Source: Clostridiales bacterium (GTDB lineage: Bacteria > Bacillota > Clostridia > Oscillospirales > Oscillospiraceae). From it: DNA of 64,000 nt. The notes below the pieces were generated by a model that did no database searches, was not told the DNA's origin, and saw nothing but the letters and a program-made list of their open reading frames with translations. Shown here in pieces: positions 25,258-36,132 of this stretch. Numbering within the stretch: the first letter of the stretch is position 1; the number at the start of each line of letters is the position of its first letter. The DNA lies in contig SFHJ01000002.1 of NCBI GenBank assembly GCA_004555655.1, positions 36,921 through 100,920 of the forward strand, in the 5' to 3' direction. The translations under genes and the position numbers were made by a program.

Positions 25258-27237
25258 GTGAAAAAACCCATTTCCAAACTGCTGCAGCCGGGCGTCATCT
25301 GGTACAGCATTGTCATGCTGGTGTTCTGCATCGCGGCCGCCGTGCTGGGGCAGTATTACCTGGCGGGCGCGGAGCTGCTCGTCACCATCGTCGTATTCAT
25401 CGTCAGCCGCACCCGTTTCGTCCGGCGCAAGCACGCGCTCATGGACTATGTGCAACGCGCCACCGACGCCGTCGGTATCTCTGTGCACGCAGGTTCTCCT
25501 TTCCCGATGGCGGTCATTCATCTGCCGGAAAACGAGATTGTCTGGGGCAACGCCGCATTCTATGAGATCACCGGCCTTGACGACAGCGACCGGTATCAGA
25601 CGATCGAAAGCGTCGTGCCGGGCTTTACGACCAACTGGCTGCGCGAGGGCCGGACCGAGCTTCCCGGCGACCAGATGATCGGCGGCCGCCGCTACCGCAT
25701 CTACGGCAACTACGTCCGCTCCGAAAGCGATGAGACGACCGTAATGCTGGCCACCATCTTCTTTGCGGATATGACGGAAATGTTTAACATCCGCGATGAG
25801 TTCACCCGCACGCGCCCCATCGTCTCGATCATTCTGATCGACAACTACGACGAGCTGATGAACAACCTCACCGACTCGGCCGTGTCAAAGCTCGATGCGC
25901 AGATCAATGAGACCATCAGCACATGGATCGACGGCCTGCACGCGCTGTGCCGCAAAATTGAGCGCAACCGGTACCTGCTCGTCTTTGAAAACAAGGACCT
26001 GCAGCGGCTGCAGGAGGGCAAGCTCGCGATTCTCGACAGCATCCGCCAGGTCACAAATCCCGCGGGTATCGCCGCGACGATCTCGCTCGGCATCGGCAAG
26101 GACGGCACGTCGTTTGAAGAGAACTATTCGTTTGCCACGCTGTCGATCGAAATGGCGCTCTCGCGCGGCGGCGACCAGGCCGTCATCAAAGACCGCTACA
26201 ATTTCTCGTTCTACGGCGGGCGCACCAAGGAGACCGAGCGCCATACGCGCGTGAAATCCCGCGTGGTGGCGGGTTCGTTGTCCGAGCTGATTTCGCAGTC
26301 GAGCCAGATTTTTATCATGGGCCACCGCATGGCAGACCTTGACGCGCTCGGCGCGGCCGTGGGGCTTGTGTGTCTGTGCCGCAAGCGGCAGAAAAAGGCG
26401 CGCATCGTCATCGACGAGGACAATAACGCTGCGGGCGCGCTGCTTGCGGAGCTGAAGGCCTCGCCCGATTTTACCGCAACGTTCATTTCCGGGCAGGATG
26501 CGCTGATTGAAGCCGACAGCCGCAGCCTTCTCATCATCGTCGACACCAACCGGCCCGATCAGGTCGAATCGAAGGCGCTGCTCGAGTCTATCCCGCGTGT
26601 GGCCGTCATCGACCACCACCGCCGCGCGGCGGACTATATCGAGCAGGTGGTTTTGAACCTGCACGAGCCGTTTGCCTCGTCGGCCTCCGAGCTTGTGACG
26701 GAGCTTTTGCAGTACGCCGTCGAGCAGCGCGACATTCGCCCCATCGAGGCGCAGGCGCTTCTGGCAGGCATCGTGCTCGACACCAAGAATTTCTCCGTGC
26801 GCACGGGCTCGCGCACATTTGAATCGGCCGCGTTTTTGCGCCGGGCGGGCGCGGACCCCGTGGACGTCAAGAAGCTGTTCCAGAGCGACCTCGACGCCAC
26901 GCTCTCGCGCTACCAGATCGTGCAGGCCGCGCGGCTGTACCGCAACGAGATTGCCATTGCTGCCGTCGAGCAGACCGTCACGCGCACCATCGCCGCGCAG
27001 GCGGCTGACGAGCTTCTAAATATCTCCGGCATCATGTGCTCGTTCGTGCTCTACCCCGACCGCGATCAGGTCGTCATCTCGGCGCGCTCGATCGGCGCAG
27101 TCAATGTGCAGGTCGTGCTCGAGCCTCTGGGCGGCGGTGGAAACGGTGCAACGGCCGGCGCGCAGATCAAGGGCAAGTCGGTGCGCGAGGTGCTCTCGCA
27201 GCTCGTTGCATCCATCGATCGATTCTATGAAAGCTGA
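25258..27237 (+). CDS. gdpP: Cyclic di-AMP phosphodiesterase GdpP
   Basis: A 659-residue membrane protein that hydrolyses c-di-AMP. Two N-terminal spans (~15-50), a PAS-like domain, a degenerate GGDEF domain (ALSRGGDQAVIKD) and DHH/DHHA1 domains with GHRMADLDALGAA, VDTNRP and DHHRRA metal ligands. GTG at 25258 is chosen: AAGGAAG lies ~10 nt upstream and an earlier ATG sits in the promoter. Heads gdpP-rplI-dnaB, a conserved Firmicute order. c-di-AMP controls Ktr channels, so it may connect to ktrAB at 12307-14299. Confidence 0.95.
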   Translation: MKKPISKLLQPGVIWYSIVMLVFCIAAAVLGQYYLAGAELLVTIVVFIVSRTRFVRRKHALMDYVQRATDAVGISVHAGSPFPMAVIHLPENEIVWGNAAFYEITGLDDSDRYQTIESVVPGFTTNWLREGRTELPGDQMIGGRRYRIYGNYVRSESDETTVMLATIFFADMTEMFNIRDEFTRTRPIVSIILIDNYDELMNNLTDSAVSKLDAQINETISTWIDGLHALCRKIERNRYLLVFENKDLQRLQEGKLAILDSIRQVTNPAGIAATISLGIGKDGTSFEENYSFATLSIEMALSRGGDQAVIKDRYNFSFYGGRTKETERHTRVKSRVVAGSLSELISQSSQIFIMGHRMADLDALGAAVGLVCLCRKRQKKARIVIDEDNNAAGALLAELKASPDFTATFISGQDALIEADSRSLLIIVDTNRPDQVESKALLESIPRVAVIDHHRRAADYIEQVVLNLHEPFASSASELVTELLQYAVEQRDIRPIEAQALLAGIVLDTKNFSVRTGSRTFESAAFLRRAGADPVDVKKLFQSDLDATLSRYQIVQAARLYRNEIAIAAVEQTVTRTIAAQAADELLNISGIMCSFVLYPDRDQVVISARSIGAVNVQVVLEPLGGGGNGATAGAQIKGKSVREVLSQLVASIDRFYES

Positions 27238-27261
27238 TACCATCCGAAAGGAGTTTATACC

Positions 27262-27708
27262 ATGAAAGTGATTTTACTGCAGGACGTCCGCGGCCAGGGC
27301 AAGCGTGGCCAGATGATTGAAGTGTCCGACGGTTATGCCCGCAATTTCCTGCTGCCAAAAAAGCTGGCGCAGGAGGCCACCGCCGACAACGTCAACACCA
27401 TGCGCATGAACGACAAGGCCACGCAGGAGCGGCAGGCCAAGGAGCGCGCCGAGGCGATGGAGATTGCCAAAAAGATGAAGGACTTCACCCTCACCGTCAC
27501 TGCCAAGGGCGGCGGCGCGGGCCGGCTCTTCGGCTCGGTGACGAACACCGAGATTGCCGACGCGCTCGCCAGGCAGCAGAACATCAAGCTTGACAAGCGC
27601 AAGCTGGTGCTCGACGAGGCCATCAAGACCGTCGGCGTTTACACCGTCAAGTGCAAGCTCGGCTATGAGATTACAGCCGACCTGCGCGTCGAGGTCAAAG
27701 AGGCATAA
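27262..27708 (+). CDS. rplI: 50S ribosomal protein L9
   Basis: A 148-residue L9: N-terminal rRNA-binding domain (VILLQDVRGQGKRG, VSDGYARNFLLPKKLA), long helix and C-terminal domain. ATG follows AAAGGAGTTTATACC. It lies between gdpP (24 nt gap) and dnaB. Confidence 0.98.
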   Translation: MKVILLQDVRGQGKRGQMIEVSDGYARNFLLPKKLAQEATADNVNTMRMNDKATQERQAKERAEAMEIAKKMKDFTLTVTAKGGGAGRLFGSVTNTEIADALARQQNIKLDKRKLVLDEAIKTVGVYTVKCKLGYEITADLRVEVKEA

Positions 27709-27749
27709 ATGTTTCCGCGCAGCTCTGCACGAAGGAGGTGTAAGGCCAT

Positions 27750-29105
27750 ATGGACGAGCTGTCAAGCCGTCAGGAGCTGTTGAGCCGCCAGGCGCCGCAG
27801 GCGCTTGATGCCGAGCAGTCAGTGCTGGGCTCGATGCTCATTGACGAGCGCTGCGTGCCGGACGTCATCGGACTTTTATCGCCGGACGATTTTTATCTCA
27901 AGCAGAACCGCGAGATCTATGAGACGATCTATGTCATGTTCAACTTCTCGCAGCGCATCGACCCCGTCACGGTGCTCGACAAGATGAAAGAGCGCGGCGT
28001 GTACGACGAGCAGCATTCGTATGACTACATCGCGCAGCTGCTGCAGATCACGCCTACCGCCGCCAACGTCAAGCAGTACTGCGCCATCGTACACGACAAG
28101 GCGCTGCTTCGAAATCTCGGCACGGCGGCGGGTGAGATCTCCGATCTCGTCTACGACGGCGTGGGCACCGCGCAGGAGATCTTCGAGGCATCGGAAAAAA
28201 AGATTTATTCCCTGCGCAAGGAAAATTCCGGCGACAGCCTGCAGCACATCGGAAAGGTGCTGCTGAACGTCTACGACCGGCTCGACGAGCTCTCCCGCTC
28301 GGGCAGTGAAATTCCCGGCCTTTCCACGGGCCTGCACGATCTTGACCGCAAGATTAACGGCCTGAACAAGACAGACCTCATCCTGATCGCCGCGCGCCCC
28401 GGCATGGGCAAGACGTCAATCGCGTTGAACATCGCGCTCAGCGTGGCGAAAAGCACCAACAAAACCGTCGCGTTCTTTTCTCTTGAAATGTCGCGCGAGC
28501 AGCTGGCGATGCGCCTTTTGTCCAACGAGAGCTTTGTGGACAACCAGAAGCTCGTCACCGGCAAGCTTGATGACGAGGACTGGCAGAAGCTCTCCATTGC
28601 CTCGTCCGCGCTCAGCCAGACGGACATCCGCGTTGACGACAATCCCGCCATCACCGTGGCGGAGATGAACGCCAAGTGCCGAAGGCTCGACAACCTGGGC
28701 CTCGTGCTCATCGACTATTTACAGCTCATGACCGCCGCTGCGCCGGGCAAGACGGGCGAAAACCGCGTGACCGTGGTGAGTGAAATCTCCCGCGCGCTCA
28801 AGATCATGGCCAAGGAGCTGAACGTGCCCGTCATCTGCCTGAGCCAGCTTTCGCGTGCCAACGAGAGCCGTAACGATAAGCGTCCCATGCTCTCGGACCT
28901 GCGCGAATCCGGTGCCATCGAGCAGGACGCCGACTCCGTTCTCTTCCTCTACCGCGACGAATACTACAATCCCAATACCGAAGAGAAAAACGTGGCCGAG
29001 TGCATCGTGGCCAAGAACCGCCACGGCGAGACCGGCACAGTCAAGATGCAGTGGCTGCCGCAGTTTACCACGTTCTCTGATTTGGAGTGGAAGCATGCGG
29101 AATAA
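27750..29105 (+). CDS. dnaB: Replicative DNA helicase
   Basis: A 451-residue hexameric helicase. N-terminal domain (DAEQSVLGSMLIDE), linker helix and RecA-like core with Walker A ARPGMGKTS, FFSLEMSREQLAMRLL and Walker B LVLIDYLQLM, plus the DLRESGAIEQDAD arginine-finger region. Start follows GAAGGAGGTGTAAGGCCAT. Its end overlaps tilS by 11 nt. No intein is present. Confidence 0.98.
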   Translation: MDELSSRQELLSRQAPQALDAEQSVLGSMLIDERCVPDVIGLLSPDDFYLKQNREIYETIYVMFNFSQRIDPVTVLDKMKERGVYDEQHSYDYIAQLLQITPTAANVKQYCAIVHDKALLRNLGTAAGEISDLVYDGVGTAQEIFEASEKKIYSLRKENSGDSLQHIGKVLLNVYDRLDELSRSGSEIPGLSTGLHDLDRKINGLNKTDLILIAARPGMGKTSIALNIALSVAKSTNKTVAFFSLEMSREQLAMRLLSNESFVDNQKLVTGKLDDEDWQKLSIASSALSQTDIRVDDNPAITVAEMNAKCRRLDNLGLVLIDYLQLMTAAAPGKTGENRVTVVSEISRALKIMAKELNVPVICLSQLSRANESRNDKRPMLSDLRESGAIEQDADSVLFLYRDEYYNPNTEEKNVAECIVAKNRHGETGTVKMQWLPQFTTFSDLEWKHAE

Positions 29106-30435
29106 GGTGTTCGCCTACTGCCGGAAAGAGCGGCTCATCTCGCCCGGCGACACAGTGGTCTGCGCCGTGTCGGGCGGGATCGACTCCATGGTGCTGCTCG
29201 ATCTTCTCTGCGCGCTGCGCCCGACGCTTGGCATCACCGTGCGCGCAGCACATTTTAACCACTGTCTGCGCGGGCAGGAATCCGACCGCGACGAGGCGTT
29301 TGTGCGCGCAGTGTGTCAGGCGCGCGGCGTTGCACTCGCCGCCGGAAGCGGCGACGTGGCTGCGCGCGCGGCAGAAACCGGCGAGAGCATTGAAGAGGCC
29401 GCGCGCAAGCTGCGCTACGCCTTTTTTGACACGCTGGGCGAAACCGTCGCCACGGCGCACAACGCCGACGACAATCTCGAAACCGTACTTCTCAATCTCG
29501 TGCGCGGCACATCGCTCGCGGGCCTGTGCGGCATCGCGCCCCGGCGCGGCCGTATCATCCGCCCGCTTCTGTGCCTTACGCGCGCCGAGATCGAGCAATA
29601 TGCACAGGAAAACGGGCTTGCCCATGTGGAGGACTCCACCAACGCGCAGGATGCGTGCGTACGCAACCGCCTGCGCCACCACGTTGTACCGCTTTTAAAG
29701 GCGGAAAATCCCACCCTGAGCGAGACGGCGCTGCGCGCGTGCGCGCTTGTGCGTGAGGATGACCGGTATCTTCAGGCTGCGGCGCAGGCCCTGCTGGACG
29801 CGGCCGCGCTGCCGTGCGGCTGCAGCTGCCGCGCCCTGCGCGAAGCGCCCGCAGCGCTGCGCACACGCGCGCTGCGGCTGCTGCTGCAGCGCATCCGCGC
29901 GCCGAAGCTCTCTGCCAGCCACATTCTCGCCGCCGAACGGCTTGTTTTTTCGTCTGACCCGTCGGCCGCGTGTTCGCTGCCCGGCGGATGGACAATGCGG
30001 CGGGAATACGACGCACTGCTGCTCGAACAGACTGCGCCGAATCCCACATTTCCCCCCGTGCGCCTGAATCCCGACGGCGTGACACAGGTGCCGGAGCTCG
30101 GGCTGCGCATCACGTGCCGGCGCACAAAAAAAATCGCGGTAATTCCAAAAACCGGCTCCACATTTGCCTTCAAATGTGATACCATAGACGAAGATGGAGT
30201 GCTTTTGCTCCGGCCGCGTCAAACCGGCGACGCGCTGCGGCTTCCCGGCGGCACGCGCACGCTCAAGCGGCTTTTCATCGACCGGAAGATTCCTGCCGCC
30301 CGGCGTGGTCTTGTCCCGGTGCTCGCCGACGGCGCAGGCGTGCTGGCCGTATATCCCATCGGCGCCAATCTCGACCGCCTTGCAGAGGCAAACGAACGTG
30401 CAATCATCATTACGATAGAGAAAGAGGATATGTGA
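29095..30435 (+). CDS. tilS: tRNA(Ile)-lysidine synthetase
   Basis: A 446-residue enzyme that makes lysidine at C34 of tRNA(Ile2), allowing AUA decoding. The PP-loop AVSGGIDSMVLLDLL is near residue 25 and TAHNADDNLET and VEDSTNAQDACVRN follow; a C-terminal domain is present. The start ATG lies inside the dnaB end; an earlier in-frame start would be wholly within dnaB. Forms tilS-hpt-ftsH, a conserved order. Confidence 0.95.
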   Translation: MRNKVFAYCRKERLISPGDTVVCAVSGGIDSMVLLDLLCALRPTLGITVRAAHFNHCLRGQESDRDEAFVRAVCQARGVALAAGSGDVAARAAETGESIEEAARKLRYAFFDTLGETVATAHNADDNLETVLLNLVRGTSLAGLCGIAPRRGRIIRPLLCLTRAEIEQYAQENGLAHVEDSTNAQDACVRNRLRHHVVPLLKAENPTLSETALRACALVREDDRYLQAAAQALLDAAALPCGCSCRALREAPAALRTRALRLLLQRIRAPKLSASHILAAERLVFSSDPSAACSLPGGWTMRREYDALLLEQTAPNPTFPPVRLNPDGVTQVPELGLRITCRRTKKIAVIPKTGSTFAFKCDTIDEDGVLLLRPRQTGDALRLPGGTRTLKRLFIDRKIPAARRGLVPVLADGAGVLAVYPIGANLDRLAEANERAIIITIEKEDM

Positions 30436-30439
30436 CGCT

Positions 30440-31000
30440 ATGATTAACAAGTTTGACATGATGCAGGACATTGAGCGAATTCTCGTCACGGAAGAAGATA
30501 TCCACAAGCGCATCCGCGAGGTTGGCGCGCAGATCTCCGAGGAGTATCGGGGTAAGTGCCCGATCCTCGTCGGCGTGCTCAAGGGCGTCGTTCCCTTCTT
30601 CGCCGAGATGGCGCAGGCCATCACCATCCCCGTGCAGGAGGACTTCATGTGTGTCACATCGTTCGAAGGCGGCACCGAGTCCACTGGCAAGCTGACCTTC
30701 CGCAAGGACATTGACCACGACATCGAAGGCCGCGATGTCATCATTCTCGAGGATATCATCGACTCCGGCAGCACGCTCAAGCTCATCAAGGAGCTGTTTG
30801 CCCAGCGCAAGCCCGCGTCCGTGAAGATCTGCACGCTGCTCGACAAGCCCTCCGGCCGCAAGGTCGATCTCGAAGCCGACTACGCCTGCTTCACCATCCC
30901 GGCTGCGTTCGTCGTGGGCTTCGGCCTCGACTACGACGACTATTACCGCAACCTGCCCTTCGTCGGCGTACTCAAGCCCGAAGTGTACATGAACAAATAA
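30440..31000 (+). CDS. hpt: Hypoxanthine phosphoribosyltransferase
   Basis: A 186-residue purine salvage enzyme forming IMP/GMP from hypoxanthine/guanine and PRPP. PRPP loop VIILEDIIDSGSTLKLI and GVLKGVVPFFAEM are visible. It begins 4 nt after tilS. Confidence 0.97.
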   Translation: MINKFDMMQDIERILVTEEDIHKRIREVGAQISEEYRGKCPILVGVLKGVVPFFAEMAQAITIPVQEDFMCVTSFEGGTESTGKLTFRKDIDHDIEGRDVIILEDIIDSGSTLKLIKELFAQRKPASVKICTLLDKPSGRKVDLEADYACFTIPAAFVVGFGLDYDDYYRNLPFVGVLKPEVYMNK

Positions 31001-31027
31001 GCAATCTAATCATAAAGGAGAATTCCC

Positions 31028-32878
<1,851 letters not shown>

Positions 32879-32881
32879 ATC

Positions 32882-32912
32882 AAGCTGCCGCCGCATTTGC
32901 GGCGGCAGCTTT
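32882..32912 (+). terminator. Terminator of the gdpP-ftsH run
   Basis: 13-bp stem AAGCTGCCGCCGC / GCGGCGGCAGCTT, 4-nt loop, then TTTT. Confidence 0.9.
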
Positions 32913-32930
32913 TTGACAGGAGGCATTGCC

Positions 32931-33824
32931 ATGTACCGCGCGCTGAACCCCTACCTGCGGGAGCGCTTTGGCTGCAAGGTCTATAAGCTCGCGCTCTCAA
33001 CGGGCTGTTCGTGTCCCAACCGCGACGGCACGCTGGGCACGCACGGGTGCATCTTCTGCTCCGGCAGCGGCGAATTTGCCGCCCCAGACAGCCTGTCTGT
33101 TCCCGAACAGCTTGAGCAGGCCAAATACATTCTCGGCAAAAAGGGTGAAAACGCCCGCTATATCGCCTATTTTCAGGCGTATACGAACACCTACGCTCCA
33201 GCCTCGGTGCTGCGGCCACTGTTCTTCGCGGCCATCGAGCCGGATGATATCGTTGCGCTCTCCATCGCCACGCGGCCTGATTGCCTGCCGGATGAGATCC
33301 TCGCGCTCATCCATGAACTCACCGCCGTCAAGCCCGTGTGGGTGGAGCTGGGCCTGCAGACGATCCACGAAGAGACAGCGCGCTACATCCGCCGGGGATA
33401 TTCCCTCTGCGTCTACGACGAGGCGGTAAAAAAGCTGCATGATGCCGGAGCAGAGGTGGTGACGCATATGATTCTGGGCCTGCCCGGTGAAACGTGTGAG
33501 CAGACCGTCGAAACCGCGCGCTACATCGGGCAAAGCGGCGCGGACGGGATCAAGCTGCACCTTCTGCATGTGCTGCGCGGCACCGATCTGGCCGCCGCGT
33601 ATGCGGCCGCCAGGTTTCAAACGCTCACGCTGGAGCAATACCTGCCGCTGTTGGCAGAGTGTATCCGCGTGCTGCCGCTGGAGATGGTCATTCACCGCCT
33701 GACGGGCGACGGCGCCAAACGCGACCTGATCGCGCCGGCGTGGAGCGCAGACAAAAAGCGCGTCCTCAATGCCGTGCGCCGCTTTTTTGAAGAGCACCGC
33801 GTCGTACAGGGCGAGGCGCTCTGA
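32931..33824 (+). CDS. Radical SAM protein, YhcC/TIGR01212 type
   Basis: A 297-residue radical SAM enzyme with cluster cysteines in STGCSCPNRDG…GCIFC. The pattern matches the YhcC-like group, of uncertain function. ATG follows AGGAGGCATTGCC. It is downstream of the ftsH terminator by only 18 nt, so it may rely on read-through. Confidence 0.9.
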   Translation: MYRALNPYLRERFGCKVYKLALSTGCSCPNRDGTLGTHGCIFCSGSGEFAAPDSLSVPEQLEQAKYILGKKGENARYIAYFQAYTNTYAPASVLRPLFFAAIEPDDIVALSIATRPDCLPDEILALIHELTAVKPVWVELGLQTIHEETARYIRRGYSLCVYDEAVKKLHDAGAEVVTHMILGLPGETCEQTVETARYIGQSGADGIKLHLLHVLRGTDLAAAYAAARFQTLTLEQYLPLLAECIRVLPLEMVIHRLTGDGAKRDLIAPAWSADKKRVLNAVRRFFEEHRVVQGEAL

Positions 33825-33872
33825 GTGCTTCCAGAAAACGTCAGTTTTTCGTCGATGTCGAATTGGTTTCGA

Positions 33873-33901
33873 TTGACTTTCGCGGTTTGATGTGTTATTC
33901 T
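33873..33901 (+). promoter_or_regulatory. Promoter of the yedE/tusA pair
   Basis: TTGACT, 17 nt spacer, TATTCT; predicted start ~33908, leader ~110 nt. Confidence 0.6.
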
Positions 33902-33914
33902 TGAATCAGGATCA

Positions 33915-33943
33915 CGAAATGCGGACAAAATGTCCGCATTTCG
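33915..33943 (+). promoter_or_regulatory. Strong hairpin at 5' end of yedE leader
   Basis: Perfect 13-bp stem CGAAATGCGGACA / TGTCCGCATTTCG with loop AAA. It lies within ~10 nt of the predicted transcript start. It has no following U-tract, so it could be an operator or an mRNA-stabilising stem; it might also end the preceding gene. Confidence 0.5.
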
Positions 33944-34016
33944 CCGGACTGTTGTTATTCTTTTTCGAGAATATCGAATAATTACCTGACCGTGTTCGGC
34001 ATGATGGGAGGAACGT

Positions 34017-35114
34017 ATGAAAAAAGAGAAACTGATCGTCATCCTTGCCGGTATCGTCACCGGCCTCGCGGCGTTGGTGCTGACCGCACTCGGCAACCCC
34101 GCGAATATGGGCTTTTGCATCGCGTGCTTTGAGCGTGACATTGCAGGTGCCCTCGGACTGCACAGTGCGGCCAAGGTGCAGTATCTGCGGCCCGAGATCA
34201 TCGGCCTGCTTCTTGGCGCGCTCATCATGGCGCTGGCCACGAAGGAGTTCAAGGCCCGGGCGGGTTCTTCACCCGCGACGCGCTTTGTGCTGGGCGCGCT
34301 TGTCATGATCGGCGCGCTGTGCTTCCTGGGCTGCCCGCTGCGCATGATTATCCGCCTGGGCGGCGGCGACCTCAATGCGCTTGTGGGCCTTATCGGCTTT
34401 GCAGGCGGCATCTTCATCGGCACGCTGTTTATCCGCCGCGGCTTTACGCTGCAGCGCAACTACCCGTCCAGGGCGGTCGAGGGCTTTGTGCTGCCGGGCG
34501 TGTTCGTCGTGCTGCTTGTGCTGTTTGTCGCCGTACCCGCGATTTTCAAGCTCAGCACCGAGGGTCCCGGCTCGATGCGCGCGCCGTTTTTCATTGCGCT
34601 CGTCATCGCCATCGTGGCCGGCGCGCTGGCGCAGCGTTCGCGGCTGTGCATGGTCGGCGGCATGCGTGATACCATGATGTTCGGCGACCTGCACCTGCTG
34701 TGGGGCTTCATTGCCATCTTTGTCACCGTGCTCATCGGCAACCTCATTCTGAACAAGTTCTCGCTCGGCTTCGCCGCGCAGCCCATCGCACACTCGAGCC
34801 ATCTCTGGAATCTGCTTGGCATGGTGCTTGTCGGCTGGGGCAGCGTGCTGCTGGGCGGCTGCCCGCTGCGGCAGTTGATTCTCGCCGGTGAAGGCAACGG
34901 CGACAGCGCCGTGACCGTGTTCGGCATGATTACCGGCGCGGCCATCTCGCACAACTTCTCTCTGGCCGGTAACCCCGACTCAGTGAACGAGGCGGGCGAG
35001 CTCGTCCGGGGCGGCGTGTCCACTGCTGGCAAGATCGCCGTCGTGGGCGGTATCGTGATCGTACTTATCATCTCTCTTCTCAATTCCAGACAGGAGGCAA
35101 AACGCAATGGTTGA
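34017..35114 (+). CDS. yedE: YedE-family transporter (sulfur/selenium compound uptake)
   Basis: A 365-residue polytopic protein of the YeeE/YedE family. It shows an internal duplication: GCPLR appears at Cys106 and Cys282, and each half has another cysteine segment (GFCIACFERD Cys34/37; RSRLCMVGGM Cys211). In YeeE these cysteines relay thiosulfate. The YedE subgroup paired with a TusA-like protein is often linked to selenium. About ten membrane spans. Stop overlaps the tusA-like gene by 8 nt. Confidence 0.9.
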   Translation: MKKEKLIVILAGIVTGLAALVLTALGNPANMGFCIACFERDIAGALGLHSAAKVQYLRPEIIGLLLGALIMALATKEFKARAGSSPATRFVLGALVMIGALCFLGCPLRMIIRLGGGDLNALVGLIGFAGGIFIGTLFIRRGFTLQRNYPSRAVEGFVLPGVFVVLLVLFVAVPAIFKLSTEGPGSMRAPFFIALVIAIVAGALAQRSRLCMVGGMRDTMMFGDLHLLWGFIAIFVTVLIGNLILNKFSLGFAAQPIAHSSHLWNLLGMVLVGWGSVLLGGCPLRQLILAGEGNGDSAVTVFGMITGAAISHNFSLAGNPDSVNEAGELVRGGVSTAGKIAVVGGIVIVLIISLLNSRQEAKRNG

Positions 35115-35310
35115 CGCAAGAGGACTCATCTGCCCCATGCCGGTGGTCATGGTGCAAAAGGCCGTCAAGGCGGACAAGCCCGACACGCTTGAAGTGCTGG
35201 TCGATAACCGGTGCGCGGTCGAGAACGTCACGCGCTTCGGCAAAAACAGCGGCTATCAGGTCGCGGTCACGGAAGAAAACGGAGATTTCCGCCTGACGCT
35301 CACAAAATAA
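35107..35310 (+). CDS. TusA/YedF-like sulfur carrier
   Basis: A 67-residue single-domain TusA-family protein with the CPMP motif (Cys9 in DARGLICPMPVV). It likely accepts sulfur or selenium from the YedE-imported compound. AGGAGG precedes the ATG within the end of yedE. Confidence 0.9.
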   Translation: MVDARGLICPMPVVMVQKAVKADKPDTLEVLVDNRCAVENVTRFGKNSGYQVAVTEENGDFRLTLTK

Positions 35311-35323
35311 CCGTCCATACCGC

Positions 35324-35357
35324 CCGGCCCGCCGCATTTTAGCGGCGGGCCGGAATT
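35324..35357 (+). terminator. Terminator after yedE/tusA
   Basis: 12-bp stem CCGGCCCGCCGC / GCGGCGGGCCGG, 6-nt loop, then AATTTT. Confidence 0.8.
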
Positions 35358-35425
35358 TTGCACGCTTGCATTCGCCGCCCGCGCGCGATATACTGGGACG
35401 CAGAAAGTGAAAAGGAGCGCGCGCT

Positions 35426-35986
35426 GTGAATAGAGTCTGGCAACACTTTAAAACCATCACCCATCACCGGCATCTGGTCATGCTGGGCTGCTTCCGCGTG
35501 GGCCTTGTATGGCGGGGTCTGACGCATGATCTGTCAAAATACGCACCCGCCGAGTTTTTCACCGGCGTGCGCTACTATCAGGGCGACCGCAGCCCCAACG
35601 CAGCCGAGCGCGAGCAGAAGGGCTACAGCGAGGCGTGGATGCACCACAAGGGCAGAAACAAACACCATTTTGAATACTGGACGGATCTCAGCCTGCAGAC
35701 GATGCGCTACGAACCGGTCGACATGCCGGTGGAGTATCTTGTCGAAATGGTCATGGACCGCATCGCAGCCTGCAAGACGTATCAGGGAAAAAACTACACG
35801 GACGCCTCTGCGCTGGCATACCTGAACAAGGCGCGCGAGTCCGGCTCCGTACACCCCGATACCATGCGAAAACTTCGGTTTCTGTTGCAAATGCTTGCAG
35901 AAAAGGGCGAAAAAGAGACATTTTTCTTCATCCGCAAAACCGTACTGCGCGGCCTGCCCTTTGCGCAGGAGCAGGCGCAGAAGTGA
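35426..35986 (+). CDS. DUF5662 family protein
   Basis: A 186-residue protein of the DUF5662 type, with HDLSKYAPAEFF and WMHHKGRNKHHFEYW histidine-rich segments that resemble HD-type metal-binding motifs; function unknown. Start is GTG with AAAGGAG eight nt upstream. No hydrophobic segment. Confidence 0.8.
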   Translation: MNRVWQHFKTITHHRHLVMLGCFRVGLVWRGLTHDLSKYAPAEFFTGVRYYQGDRSPNAAEREQKGYSEAWMHHKGRNKHHFEYWTDLSLQTMRYEPVDMPVEYLVEMVMDRIAACKTYQGKNYTDASALAYLNKARESGSVHPDTMRKLRFLLQMLAEKGEKETFFFIRKTVLRGLPFAQEQAQK

Positions 35987-36132
35987 GCGCTGCAGGCGCT
36001 TCGTGATTTTTGTCAAACCTGTTGAAAAAATTAAGCATTTTTCCCTGTTTCTGCCTATAGCCCTTTGCACGGAGAAACGGTATAATACAAGTATCATCTC
36101 CCGCTCCGGCGGGTAAATTGAAGGAGGATACT

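Noticed and set aside
24795..25331. Minus-strand open frame across the rnj-gdpP spacer
   Set aside because: No ribosome site, overlaps the gdpP promoter and start, and the product resembles no family.
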